64,000 nt of DNA from Mycolicibacterium boenickei (GCF_010731295.1 NZ_AP022579.1:6324001-6388000), one strand, 5' to 3'; shown: positions 28,707 through 39,162, counted from the stretch's first letter. The notes: a model not told the origin generated them from the sequence alone. Numbers and translations: made by a program.

Positions 28707-30236
28707 GTGTCCCTGCTGCTCATCGTCGTCCTCGCTGCCATCGCCGCCATCCTGATCCTGGTGGTGCTGCCGATGGTGTACGTCAAGAACTACATCAAGG
28801 TCCCGCCCAACGAGGTGGCGGTGTTCACCGGCCGCGGCACACCCAAGGTGGTGCGTGGCGGGGCCCGGTTCCGGATGCCCGGCATCGAACGGGTCGACAT
28901 CATGAGCCTGGAACCGTTCAACGTCAGCATCAACCTGCAGAACGCGCTGTCCAACAACGGGGTGCCGGTCAACGTCGAGGCCGTCGGCCTGGTCCGCATC
29001 GGCTCGGCTGACGAGGCCGTGCAGACCGCGGTGCAGCGCTTCCTGACCTCCGACCTCAACGAGTTGCAGCGGCAGATCAACGAGATCCTGGCCGGCAGCC
29101 TGCGCGGCATCACGGCGACCATGACGGTCGAGGACCTCAACTCCAACCGCGACAGCCTGGCCCGCAGTGTGGTCGAGGAGGCCGGCGGCGACCTGGCCCG
29201 CATCGGCATGGAGGTCGACGTCCTCAAGATCGCCGGCATCTCCGATGCCAACGACTACCTGAAGTCGCTCGGCCAGCGCCGCATCGCCGAGGTCAAGCGC
29301 GACGCGACGGTCGGCACCGCCGAGGCAGAACGTGACGCCCAGATCCAGTCGGCCAAGGCCCGCCAGGAGGGATCGATCGCGCAGGCCGAGGCCGACACCG
29401 CGATCGCCACCGCCAACCAGAAGCGCGACGTCGAGCTGGCCCGCCTGCGCGCGCAGACCGAGGCCGAGAACGCCCAGGCCGACCAGGCCGGACCGCTGGC
29501 CAATGCCCGCGCCCAGAAGGACGTCGGCATCGCGATCGAACAGGCCGAGGCGGCCCGCGTGCAGGCCCGCATCGAGGTGGAGCAGCGCCGCGCCGAGCAG
29601 GCACAGGCCGCGCTGCAGGCCGACGTGATCGCGCCCGCCGAGGCGAAACGACAGGCCGACGTCGCGATCGCCGAGGGCCAGCGCCAGTCGTCGATCCTGG
29701 CCGCCGAGGCCGCGGCCGAGACCGAGCGGCGCAAGGGCCAGGCCGAGGCCGACGCCCGTAAGGCCGCCGCTGACGCGCTGCGGGTCGAGAAGCAGGCCGA
29801 GGCCGACAGCTTGCAGGCCAAACTGGTCGCCGAGGCCGCAGGCAAGAAGGAGCTGGCCGATGCCCTGCGCGTCGAGCAGCAGGCCGAGGCCGCCGGCATC
29901 GAGGCCAAGCTGCTGGCCGAGGCGAACGGCAAGAAAGAGATCGCCGCGGCGCTCAACGGCTACTCGGCCGAGGCGGCGCGCCTGCTGATGCTGCCCGACG
30001 TGCTGGCTTCCGTGGTCAAGGCGACCGAGGCGGCGGCCGCCCCGCTCGCCGAGATCGACCGGCTGTCGATCATCGGCGGGGCGAACGACACCCAGGGCGC
30101 GGTGGGCGGCCTGCTCGGCATCAGCCCGCTGGCGGTGGCCAACATTCTGGAGTCGCTGAAGGCCTCCGGTATCGATGTGGCATCCATGCTTCAGGGCTCC
30201 AATGCGACCAATGGGGACAGCCAGCACCCGAGCTGA
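28707..30236 (+). CDS. Flotillin-like membrane-microdomain protein
   Basis: 509 aa. An N-terminal membrane segment (about residues 3-25) is followed by an SPFH domain (about 28-185, Y-I-K-V-P-P-N-E-V-A-V-F-T-G-R-G) and a long Ala/Glu/Gln-rich coiled coil (about 190-430). The near-repeat A-D-A-L-R-V-E-(K/Q)-Q-A-E-A occurs twice. The C-terminal region (430-509) carries oligomerisation-type hydrophobic patches. It scaffolds functional membrane domains. GTG start preceded by AGAAAGG. Inference: the cytosolic signalling pair downstream may be recruited by or respond to this platform. Confidence 0.9.
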   Translation: MSLLLIVVLAAIAAILILVVLPMVYVKNYIKVPPNEVAVFTGRGTPKVVRGGARFRMPGIERVDIMSLEPFNVSINLQNALSNNGVPVNVEAVGLVRIGSADEAVQTAVQRFLTSDLNELQRQINEILAGSLRGITATMTVEDLNSNRDSLARSVVEEAGGDLARIGMEVDVLKIAGISDANDYLKSLGQRRIAEVKRDATVGTAEAERDAQIQSAKARQEGSIAQAEADTAIATANQKRDVELARLRAQTEAENAQADQAGPLANARAQKDVGIAIEQAEAARVQARIEVEQRRAEQAQAALQADVIAPAEAKRQADVAIAEGQRQSSILAAEAAAETERRKGQAEADARKAAADALRVEKQAEADSLQAKLVAEAAGKKELADALRVEQQAEAAGIEAKLLAEANGKKEIAAALNGYSAEAARLLMLPDVLASVVKATEAAAAPLAEIDRLSIIGGANDTQGAVGGLLGISPLAVANILESLKASGIDVASMLQGSNATNGDSQHPS

Positions 30237-30272
30237 GAAAACTGCTGGCGGCGGGGCGCATAATTGGTGGCG

Positions 30273-31964
30273 ATGACTGGCCCCGCCTCCCAGCCCCGTA
30301 AACCCGTAATCCTGACCGTCGACGACGATCCCGCGGTGTCGCGCGCCGTCGCCCGGGATCTGCGCCGCCACTACGGCGAGCGCTACCGAATCGTGCGTGC
30401 CGAATCCGGCCCGGACGCCCTCGAAACCCTCAACGAGCTGAAGCTGCGCGGCGACACCGTCGCGGTGTTCGTCGCCGACTACCGGATGCCGCAGATGAGC
30501 GGCATCGAGTTCCTCGAATCGGCCATGGACCTCTACCCCATGGCCCGGCGGGTGCTGCTGACGGCGTACGCCGACACCACCGCGGCCATCGACGCCATCA
30601 ACGTCGTCGACCTCGACCACTACCTGCTCAAGCCGTGGGATCCGCCCGAGGAGAAGCTCTACCCGGTGGTCGACGGGCTGCTGGAGGCCTGGCACGCCGT
30701 CGGTGACCGGGCCATCCCGCACACCAAGGTGATCGGACATCAGTGGAGTTCGCGGTCCTGGGAGGTGCGCCAGTTCCTGGCCCGCAACCAGCACACGTTC
30801 CGCGCGTTCACCACCGACGAGCCCATGGGCCGTCAGCTTCTGGACGCCGCGGGCCTCGACGGCCTGCAGCTGCCGGTGGTGATCACCGAGGGTGGCGAGA
30901 CGCTGGTCGAACCCAGTGACGGCGAGCTGGCCGACATGCTGGGATTGTCGACCACCCCGTCGCTGACGATGTATGACCTCGCGGTGATCGGCGGCGGACC
31001 GGCAGGTCTGGCCGCCGCGGTGTACGGGGCCTCCGAGGGGCTGCGGACGGTGCTGATCGAGGGCACCACCACCGGCGGGCAGGCCGGTCGCAGTTCGCGG
31101 ATCGAGAACTACCTGGGCTTCCCGACCGGAGTGTCGGGGGCCGAGCTGGCCACCTCGGCCCGGCGACAGGCCGAGCGGTTCGGCGCCGAGGTGATCACCA
31201 CCCGCGAAGCCGTCGCCCTCGACGTCGCGGGTGCCGCCCGCACCATCACCTTCGCCGACGGCGAGACCATCGGTGCCCGCGCGGTCATCCTGGCCACCGG
31301 CGTCGAGTACCGCCAGCTCCCGGTTCCGGGATGCTGGGCAGACCCCGACAATCCGAACAACTACGTCGGCCGCGGCGTGTACTACGGCGCATCGGTGTCG
31401 GACGCGTCCGAATGTCGCGGCGAGGACGTGTACATCGTGGGCGGCGCCAACTCGGCCGGGCAGGCCGCGATGTTCATGTCGCGTGAGGCCAAGTCCGTGA
31501 CGCTGCTGGTGCGCGGCCCGTCGCTGGAAGCCTCGATGTCGTACTACCTGATCCAGCAGATCGAACAGACACCCAACATCTTCGTGCGCACCTGCACCGA
31601 GGTGGTCAGCGCCATCGGAGAGGACGACCACCTGGTCGGCCTGGAGCTGGTGAACCGGCAGACCGGCGAGCACGAGGAAGTGCGCGCGACGCGCCTGTGC
31701 TGCTTCATCGGAGCCACGCCGCGCACCGAGTGGCTCGACGGTGTGGTGGCCCGCGACGACCACGGATTCATCCTGGCCGGACCGGATCTGCGCGACGTGT
31801 GCGGCTGGGGCCTGGAACGTCCGCCGCACCACCTGGAAACAAGTGTGCCCGGTGTGTTTGTTGCAGGGGATGTGCGTGCCGAGTCCGCCAAACGGGTGGC
31901 TGCCGCCGTCGGCGAAGGGTCGATGGCCGTGATGCTCGTGCACCGGTACCTGGCCGAAGCGTGA
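30273..31964 (+). CDS. Response regulator fused to a thioredoxin-reductase-like flavoprotein (cysteine-less)
   Basis: About 563 aa in three parts. (1) An intact receiver domain, residues ~13-135: acidic D-D-D, phospho-acceptor Asp in V-A-D-Y-R-M-P, Thr in L-L-T-A-Y and Lys in L-K-P-W. (2) A glutaredoxin/thioredoxin-fold-like linker, ~150-235, where the expected C-x-x-C position reads S-S-R-S. (3) A two-nucleotide-binding flavoprotein, ~240-563, with G-G-G-P-A-G for FAD, V-G-G-A-N-S-A-G-Q-A for NAD(P)H and a final A-G-D-V-R FAD motif. The redox C-x-x-C of thioredoxin reductase is replaced by G-A-S-V. It is followed after 13 bases by a matching histidine kinase. Likely a phosphorylation-coupled flavin sensor or NAD(P)H oxidase. 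Confidence 0.88.
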   Translation: MTGPASQPRKPVILTVDDDPAVSRAVARDLRRHYGERYRIVRAESGPDALETLNELKLRGDTVAVFVADYRMPQMSGIEFLESAMDLYPMARRVLLTAYADTTAAIDAINVVDLDHYLLKPWDPPEEKLYPVVDGLLEAWHAVGDRAIPHTKVIGHQWSSRSWEVRQFLARNQHTFRAFTTDEPMGRQLLDAAGLDGLQLPVVITEGGETLVEPSDGELADMLGLSTTPSLTMYDLAVIGGGPAGLAAAVYGASEGLRTVLIEGTTTGGQAGRSSRIENYLGFPTGVSGAELATSARRQAERFGAEVITTREAVALDVAGAARTITFADGETIGARAVILATGVEYRQLPVPGCWADPDNPNNYVGRGVYYGASVSDASECRGEDVYIVGGANSAGQAAMFMSREAKSVTLLVRGPSLEASMSYYLIQQIEQTPNIFVRTCTEVVSAIGEDDHLVGLELVNRQTGEHEEVRATRLCCFIGATPRTEWLDGVVARDDHGFILAGPDLRDVCGWGLERPPHHLETSVPGVFVAGDVRAESAKRVAAAVGEGSMAVMLVHRYLAEA

Positions 31965-31977
31965 GGAGCAGCTGAAG

Positions 31978-33474
31978 ATGGGCGAGACGTGCGTGCGGGA
32001 CGAATTGCGGACGCTGTTCCTGTTCGAGCACTTGTCCGACCCGCAACTCGACACGTTGTGTCAGGCCGGCAGCATCGAGAGATTTCCGGCAGGCCCGATC
32101 GTCACCGAGGGCGATCCGGCCACGTGCTTCTACGTGATGCTCGACGGCGAGTTGGTGATGTCGAAGCGCTCCGGCGGCGTCGACATCCAGACCAACCGCA
32201 CCTCGATGCGCGGCGTGTACTTCGGCGCCTGGTCGGCCTACATCCCCGGTGAGGAGCACATCTACGAGGCGTCGGTGCGGCTGACGAAACCGTCACGGGT
32301 GTTCGTGCTGGACGCCAACGCGTTCGCCGGGTTCATGCAGTCTCAGTTCCCGATGGCCGTGCACCTGCTGGAGGGCCACAAGGTCGGCGGCAGGCGCCAG
32401 AGCCAGATCATCGGTCAGCGCGAGAAGCTGCTGGCCCTCGGCAACATCACCGCGGGGCTGACCCATCAGCTCAACAATCCGGCCGCGGCCACCGCCCGCG
32501 CGGTGGCCGACCTGCGCGAAGGCGTCGGCAAGATGCGCCACAAGCTGGCGATGCTGGCCGACGGCAAGTTCACCCCGCAGGCCCTGCGGATGCTCGTGAC
32601 GATCCAGGACGAGGTCGCCGAGCAGGTCGCCAAGAACAAGGGGCTGGAGCTCACCGCGCTGGAAACATCCGACCGCGAGGACGAGATGGGCGACTGGCTC
32701 GAGAACCACGACATAACGTACGCGTGGGACTACGCCCCGACGTTCGTCGAAGCCGGCCTCGACATCGACTGGCTGGAGCGCATCTCGGCGTCGGTCGACG
32801 ACGCGCTCAAGGACGGGGAGGCCTCGGCCACCCTGCAGGCGGCCCTTGGCTGGCTGAAGTACACGATCGACACCGAGCTGCGGATGAACGAGATCGCCGA
32901 GGCGAGCCGGCGGATCTCGGCACTGCTGGCCGGCGCCAAGCAGTACTCGCAGATGGACCGCGGGGACTATCAGAGCGCCGACGTCCACGAACTGCTGCGC
33001 AGCACGCTGATGATGTTCGGCGACAAGATCGGCAAGGACAAACCGGTCAGCCTGTGCAAGGACCTGGACAAGTCACTGCCCGAATTGCATTGCTACCCGG
33101 GCGATCTCAACCAGGTGTGGACCAACATCATCGACAACGCCATCCAGGCGATGGACGGCCACGGCACGCTGACCCTGCGCACCTGCCGCGAGACCGACGA
33201 GATGATCCGGGTGGAGATCTGCGACGACGGCCCTGGCATCCCCGCCGAGGACATCAGCCGGATCTTCACACCGTTCTTCACCACCAAACCGTTCGGTCAG
33301 GGCACCGGCCTCGGCCTGGATCTGGCCTGGCGCATCGTGGTGGAAAAGCATCACGGGGATCTGCGGGTGCAGTCCAAGCCCGGCGACACCCGGTTCATCG
33401 TGCTGCTGCCGCTGCAGGCACCCGCGCCGGAGACACCTGCCGCGGAGGCAGAGGCGGCTCAAGCGTCGGAGTAG
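31978..33474 (+). CDS. Soluble histidine kinase with N-terminal cyclic-nucleotide-binding-like domain
   Basis: 498 aa, no membrane segment. A cNMP-binding-like domain (about residues 14-135, F-L-F-E-H-L-S-D-P-Q, L-D-G-E-L-V) is followed by a histidine kinase core: H-box A-G-L-T-H-Q-L-N-N-P (His about 162), N-box N-I-I-D-N-A-I-Q-A-M, G1 D-D-G-P-G-I-P, and T-G-L-G-L-D. A helical insert of about 150 residues separates the H-box from the ATPase part. The ATG follows GAGGAG. Its natural partner is the upstream receiver-flavoprotein. Both proteins lack membrane segments, so the circuit senses an internal signal, possibly cAMP or redox. Confidence 0.88.
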   Translation: MGETCVRDELRTLFLFEHLSDPQLDTLCQAGSIERFPAGPIVTEGDPATCFYVMLDGELVMSKRSGGVDIQTNRTSMRGVYFGAWSAYIPGEEHIYEASVRLTKPSRVFVLDANAFAGFMQSQFPMAVHLLEGHKVGGRRQSQIIGQREKLLALGNITAGLTHQLNNPAAATARAVADLREGVGKMRHKLAMLADGKFTPQALRMLVTIQDEVAEQVAKNKGLELTALETSDREDEMGDWLENHDITYAWDYAPTFVEAGLDIDWLERISASVDDALKDGEASATLQAALGWLKYTIDTELRMNEIAEASRRISALLAGAKQYSQMDRGDYQSADVHELLRSTLMMFGDKIGKDKPVSLCKDLDKSLPELHCYPGDLNQVWTNIIDNAIQAMDGHGTLTLRTCRETDEMIRVEICDDGPGIPAEDISRIFTPFFTTKPFGQGTGLGLDLAWRIVVEKHHGDLRVQSKPGDTRFIVLLPLQAPAPETPAAEAEAAQASE

Positions 33475-33543
33475 CCCGGCCAGATCCAGAATCACCGTGA
33501 TTTCCCCGGAATAGGTCCTGCACGGGTCCCGGTTGAGACGTTC

Positions 33544-34407
33544 ATGACCCAGACCACAGCGGGCGCCAGGCCCGATCTCGGTGCATACGGCGCGTTCGGC
33601 CACTATTCGCAGTTCCAGCAACTGTCGCCGCAGCAGCTGCGCGATATCGAAGGGCTGGGCTACGGCGCGATCTGGGCGGGCGGCTCGCCGCCCGCCGAGC
33701 TGGAATGGATCGATCCGATCCTGGCCGCCACCACCACCTTGCAGCTGGCCACCGGCATCGTGAACATCTGGAGCGCGGCGGCCGGCCCGGTGGCCGAATC
33801 GTTCCACCGCATCGAGGCCGCCTATCCTGGCCGGTTCCTGCTGGGCATCGGCGTCGGCCACCGCGAGGCCATCGACGAGTACCGCAAGCCGCTCGACGCG
33901 CTCGCCGAATACCTGGACAAGCTCGACGAGTACGGCGTGCCCGAACACCGCAGGGTCGTCGCCGCTCTCGGCCCGAAGGTGCTGCAACTCTCGGCGGACC
34001 GTTCGGCGGGTGCGCACCCGTACCTGACCACCCCGGAACACACCGCGCAGGCCCGCGAACTGATCGGGCCCGACGCGTTCCTGGCTCCCGAGCACAAGGC
34101 GGTGCTCACCACCGACGCAGAGAAGGCCCGGTCGATCGGCCGGAAGGCGCTCGACATCTATCTCGGTCTGAGCAACTACCTCAACAACTTCAAGCGTCTC
34201 GGCTTCACCGACGAGGACCTGACCAAACCGGGCAGCGACCGGTTCATCGACTCCGTCGTCGCGCATGGCACGGTGGACGAGGTGGCCGCGCGGCTGCGGC
34301 AGCATCGCGACGCCGGCGCCGACCACGTGCCTGTACAAGTCCTGACCTCGCCGGACAAACTGGTACCCGCACTGGCCGAACTCGCCGGGCCGCTCGGCCT
34401 GGCCTAG
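33544..34407 (+). CDS. LLM-class F420-dependent oxidoreductase, copy 1
   Basis: 287 aa luciferase-like (TIM barrel) oxidoreductase of the Rv3463 type, predicted to use F420. Typical features are G-Y-G-A-I-W-A-G-G-S, A-T-G-I-V-N-I-W and F-H-R-I-E-A-A-Y-P-G-R-F-L-L-G-I-G-V-G-H. The block R-S-A-G-A-H-P-Y-L-T-T-P-E-H-T-A is shared with the next gene, so the two are tandem duplicates. Substrate unknown. In M. tuberculosis a single homologue sits between infA and rmlB. Confidence 0.88.
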   Translation: MTQTTAGARPDLGAYGAFGHYSQFQQLSPQQLRDIEGLGYGAIWAGGSPPAELEWIDPILAATTTLQLATGIVNIWSAAAGPVAESFHRIEAAYPGRFLLGIGVGHREAIDEYRKPLDALAEYLDKLDEYGVPEHRRVVAALGPKVLQLSADRSAGAHPYLTTPEHTAQARELIGPDAFLAPEHKAVLTTDAEKARSIGRKALDIYLGLSNYLNNFKRLGFTDEDLTKPGSDRFIDSVVAHGTVDEVAARLRQHRDAGADHVPVQVLTSPDKLVPALAELAGPLGLA

Positions 34408-34431
34408 AGGACCATAGACAAGGACTCACAG

Positions 34432-35283
34432 ATGACCGAATCACTTTCGCTCAAGCCCGATCTGGGTCGCTACGGGGTGTGGACGTTCGGGGCGGTGCAG
34501 CCCGAGCAGGCGGCCGAGATCGAGCAGTTGGGCTACGGCGCACTGTGGGTCGGCGGCTCCCCGGCCGCGGATCTCGCGTTCGCCGAGCCCATCCTGGAGC
34601 GCACCCAGTCACTTCAGCTGGCCACCGGCATCGTCAACATCTGGACGGCCGACGCCGATGCGGTCGCCGAATCATTTCATCGCATCGAAGCAGCCCACCC
34701 CGGCCGTTTCCTGCTCGGCGTCGGCGTGGGCCATCCCGAGCACACCGGCGAATACCGCAAGCCGTACGAGGCCCTGGTGGAGTACGTCGATGCCCTGGAC
34801 GCGGCCAAGGTGCCGACCAGCCGGCTGGTGATCGCCGCGCTGGGCGACAAGGTGCTCAAGCTCTCGGCGCAACGCAGCGCCGGCGCGCACCCCTACCTCA
34901 CGACACCCGAGCACACCGCACATGCCCGAGACGTGCTGGGCGAGGCGGTGTTCCTGGCCCCCGAGCACAAGGTGGTGCTGAGCACCGACGGCGCGGCAGC
35001 CCGCGCGATCGGACGCGAGACGGTCGACTTCTATCTGAACCTGAGCAACTACCTGAACAACTGGCGCCGGCTCGGTTTCACCGAGGACGACATCGCCAAG
35101 CCGGGTAGCGACAAGCTGATCGATGCGGTCGTCGCACACGGGACCGCCGAGTCGATCGCCGCGCGGCTGCAACAGCACGTCGCCAACGGGGCCGACCACG
35201 TCGCGATCCAGGTCCTCGGCGGTCCGGACAAGCTGATCCCGACCTTGACCGAATTGGCCGGGCCGCTGGGTCTGAAAGGCTGA
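34432..35283 (+). CDS. LLM-class F420-dependent oxidoreductase, copy 2
   Basis: 283 aa paralogue of the preceding gene, 24 bases downstream, with the same G-Y-G-A-L-W-V-G-G-S, A-T-G-I-V-N-I-W and P-G-R-F-L-L-G-V-G-V-G-H motifs. It differs in the N-terminal 25 residues and in the active-site entry region (A-D-A-D-A-V-A-E in place of A-A-A-G-P-V-A-E), which hints at a different substrate. rmlB follows 25 bases later on the same strand. Confidence 0.88.
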   Translation: MTESLSLKPDLGRYGVWTFGAVQPEQAAEIEQLGYGALWVGGSPAADLAFAEPILERTQSLQLATGIVNIWTADADAVAESFHRIEAAHPGRFLLGVGVGHPEHTGEYRKPYEALVEYVDALDAAKVPTSRLVIAALGDKVLKLSAQRSAGAHPYLTTPEHTAHARDVLGEAVFLAPEHKVVLSTDGAAARAIGRETVDFYLNLSNYLNNWRRLGFTEDDIAKPGSDKLIDAVVAHGTAESIAARLQQHVANGADHVAIQVLGGPDKLIPTLTELAGPLGLKG

Positions 35284-35299
35284 CGCCGCGGCCAGTTAG

Positions 35300-36906
<1,607 letters not shown>

Positions 36907-36968
36907 ATCCCCTGGGCTGAATTGAGGTAGTCCGCTACTGCATACGGGGCCTGCCGGGCGGGTTGACG

Positions 36969-37328
36969 ATGGCCACCATGAACGGAACTCTGCGACTGGC
37001 GGCGACGGTGCTCGTGTCGGGCGGCCTGGCCCTGGCCGGTCTGACCCTCGGAACGGCGGCGGCCCATGCCGCCGGCCCGTACCAGTGGTGTCCGGGTGAC
37101 GAACCGGGCGGTTACGGCGGCGGGTTCAACTCGCCGGCGGATGCCCGGCCGAACTGGGACTGGAACGTCTGCCACAGCTACCACTACGTCAACCGTGGTC
37201 AGGGCAACGTCTCGTCCACTGTGTGGGAAGGGGACAACCCGCCGCCGCCGTATCCCTGGCAGCCCCCGAACATGTGCTGGTCCCTGTTCCTACCCCGGCC
37301 GTGCGGGCCCGCCGACCTCGGTCAGTGA
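36969..37328 (+). CDS. Small secreted mycobacterial protein of unknown function
   Basis: About 119 aa. A clear signal peptide (hydrophobic to about residue 33, ending T-A-A-A-H-A-A) leaves a mature protein of about 85 residues with four cysteines (Q-W-C-P-G-D, N-V-C-H, N-M-C-W, R-P-C-G-P) that could form two disulfides. It is rich in Trp, Tyr, Pro and Gly. ATGs at 36969 and 36978 are both possible. The last seven bases overlap the convergent peptidase gene. I do not recognise a function. Confidence 0.75.
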   Translation: MATMNGTLRLAATVLVSGGLALAGLTLGTAAAHAAGPYQWCPGDEPGGYGGGFNSPADARPNWDWNVCHSYHYVNRGQGNVSSTVWEGDNPPPPYPWQPPNMCWSLFLPRPCGPADLGQ

Positions 37329-38443
37329 CCTTCCAACACCAACGCCGAGAGCAGCAGCTTGTGATCAAGCGCATGAGCGGTCAACCCGCCCCGGCCGGTC
37401 ATGGTCTCGGCCGCCACCAACGCGTTGACGATGGCTTCCTCGGTGGCCTCGATGGCAAGGTCGAACAGCCGGGTCATCAGCTGTGGCGCCACCATCCGTA
37501 CCGCGATCTCGGGGCGGTTGGCGTCCGGGTTCTCGTCCCACCCGTAAGGCGGGATTCCGCGGTTGCCGGTGGAGAAGGCCAGCATCAGGTCACCGCTGTA
37601 CTGCTCACCTGTTCCGCCGACCCGGCCGACGGCCAGGGCCGAGCGTTGCGCGAGCCGGGTGCACTGATGCGGCAGCAACGGCGCGTCGGTGGCGATCACG
37701 ACGATGATCGAGCCGGACCCCGCGGGATAGGGAATCGGAAGGTCTGGGGTCGGCACCAGCTCGGGGCTCACCATCTCCCCGACGGGCACGCCGTTGACCC
37801 GAAGTCGTTCCCGCCGGCCATGATTCGCCTGTACGAGCACCCCGACGGTGTACGGCCCGGCCACCGTCTCGGTGACCCGGGACGCGGTTCCGATCCCGCC
37901 TTTGAAACCGTGGCAGATCATGCCGGTCCCGCCGCCGACGTTGCCCTCGGCGACCGGGCCGTCGGTGGCGTCGGCCAGGGCCGCGGCGACGTGTTCGGGG
38001 CGCACATGGTGGCCGTTGATGTCGTTGAGCAGCCCGTCGTAGGTCTCCCCCACGACCGGCAGCGACCAGTACAGCCCGTCGCCGCGGGCCTGCACCTGGG
38101 CTTGGACCAGCGTGTCCCGCACGACGCCGACGCTGTGCGTGTTGGTCAGGCCGATGGGTGTGGTGAGTTCACCGGACTCGCGGATCCACTCCAGTCCGGT
38201 GAGTTCGCCGCTGCCGTTGAGCCGGTGCGCGCCGGCGAACACCGGCTCGGTGAAGATCCCGGAGTGGGGCACGACGACGGTGACGCCGGTGTTGACCGGG
38301 TTGGGCCCGGGCCGCTGGATGGTGGTGTGCCCGACGCGCACGCCGGCCACGTCGGTGATGGCGTTGTTCGGGCCCGTGGGGTGCTCGCCGATCACGACGC
38401 CGATGTCACGTGCACGCGGCCGCCGTGAGGAGCAGTCCAGCAT
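37322..38443 (-). CDS. P1-family (DmpA-type) self-processing aminopeptidase
   Basis: 373 aa Ntn-fold peptidase of family S58 (L-aminopeptidase D-Ala-esterase/amidase). Conserved parts are I-T-D-V-A-G-V-R-V-G-H-T-T, G-L-T-N-T-H-S-V-G-V-V-R-D, E-G-N-V-G-G-G-T-G-M and the Y-S-G-D block, where the Ser becomes the nucleophile after autocleavage. ATG 38443 has GGAGG four bases upstream. No signal peptide, so cytoplasmic. Divergent from a TetR gene, with a perfect palindrome between them. Confidence 0.9.
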   Translation of the reverse strand: MLDCSSRRPRARDIGVVIGEHPTGPNNAITDVAGVRVGHTTIQRPGPNPVNTGVTVVVPHSGIFTEPVFAGAHRLNGSGELTGLEWIRESGELTTPIGLTNTHSVGVVRDTLVQAQVQARGDGLYWSLPVVGETYDGLLNDINGHHVRPEHVAAALADATDGPVAEGNVGGGTGMICHGFKGGIGTASRVTETVAGPYTVGVLVQANHGRRERLRVNGVPVGEMVSPELVPTPDLPIPYPAGSGSIIVVIATDAPLLPHQCTRLAQRSALAVGRVGGTGEQYSGDLMLAFSTGNRGIPPYGWDENPDANRPEIAVRMVAPQLMTRLFDLAIEATEEAIVNALVAAETMTGRGGLTAHALDHKLLLSALVLEGH

Positions 38444-38495
38444 GCGTCCTCCGGAAAGTTGTGGCGAGATTCTTTTCAGGATTGGAAAATAATGG

Positions 38496-38511
38496 CGGTG
38501 GGTAACCACCG
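38496..38511. promoter_or_regulatory. Palindrome between the P1 peptidase and TetR genes
   Basis: CGGTGG (38496-38501) and CCACCG (38506-38511) are perfect inverted arms around GTAA, about 31 bases before the TetR start and 53 bases before the peptidase start. Candidate TetR operator acting on both directions. Confidence 0.4.
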
Positions 38512-38541
38512 GCGTCAACCGAAGTGACGGATTCGTGAAGG

Positions 38542-39162
38542 ATGGGGCGGGTGGGACGGCCGAACCGACAGGCACAGCGACGCGAGGAGATCCTCGATGC
38601 CGCCATCGCGCTAATCGAGCGCAACGATCTGACCACCTTTCGGATCGCCGACGTGGCCGCCGAACTCAATCTCACGCCGAATGCGGTGCGCTACTACTTC
38701 CGGGAGATGGACCAGCTGCTCTCCGCCCTCGCCCAACGCTCGGACAGCAAGTTCTACGACGACCGGCTCGCCGTGGTGAAACGCACCGAAGACGCACGGG
38801 ATCAGATCGCGTTCATGATCGCGGCCGGGCTGCCGTCCGGACCCGAGGACGCAGAGTGGCGCTCCATCTGGCGGGCGGTGCTGGCCGCCGGCTTCGTGCT
38901 CGACCGGCGGCCCGACGTACAGCACATCTTTCACCGGCAGGTGGATCTCTACGCTCAGATCCTCGACACCGGTTCCGCTGCAGGAATTTTCACACTGACC
39001 TCCCCCGCGCGCGATATCGCCATGACGCTGATGGCGATGGAGGACTACCTCGGGTATCGCATCGTGGCACGGGATCCGGACCTGGACCGCCCCACCGCGT
39101 TGCGACTGATGCGGGGCTATGCCGAACTGGCGACGGGGGCTCCGCTTCCGGTGACGGTGTGA
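38542..39162 (+). CDS. TetR-family transcriptional regulator
   Basis: 206 aa. The N-terminal helix-turn-helix is visible at about residues 13-58 (I-L-D-A-A-I-A-L-I-E-R-N-D-L, V-A-A-E-L-N-L-T-P-N-A-V-R-Y-Y-F). The C-terminal ligand domain is not of a type I can name. ATG 38542 is used; GTG three codons later is possible. It shares GTGA with the downstream exporter gene, so the pair is a regulator-transporter operon, likely sensing the exported compound. Confidence 0.85.
   Translation: MGRVGRPNRQAQRREEILDAAIALIERNDLTTFRIADVAAELNLTPNAVRYYFREMDQLLSALAQRSDSKFYDDRLAVVKRTEDARDQIAFMIAAGLPSGPEDAEWRSIWRAVLAAGFVLDRRPDVQHIFHRQVDLYAQILDTGSAAGIFTLTSPARDIAMTLMAMEDYLGYRIVARDPDLDRPTALRLMRGYAELATGAPLPVTV

Noticed and set aside
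28035..32054. 1339-codon leftward open frame across NfeD, flotillin and the flavoprotein fusion
   Set aside because: It is produced by the Ala/Glu/Gln-rich flotillin sequence read on the other strand; low complexity and no domain. The rightward genes all carry complete families.
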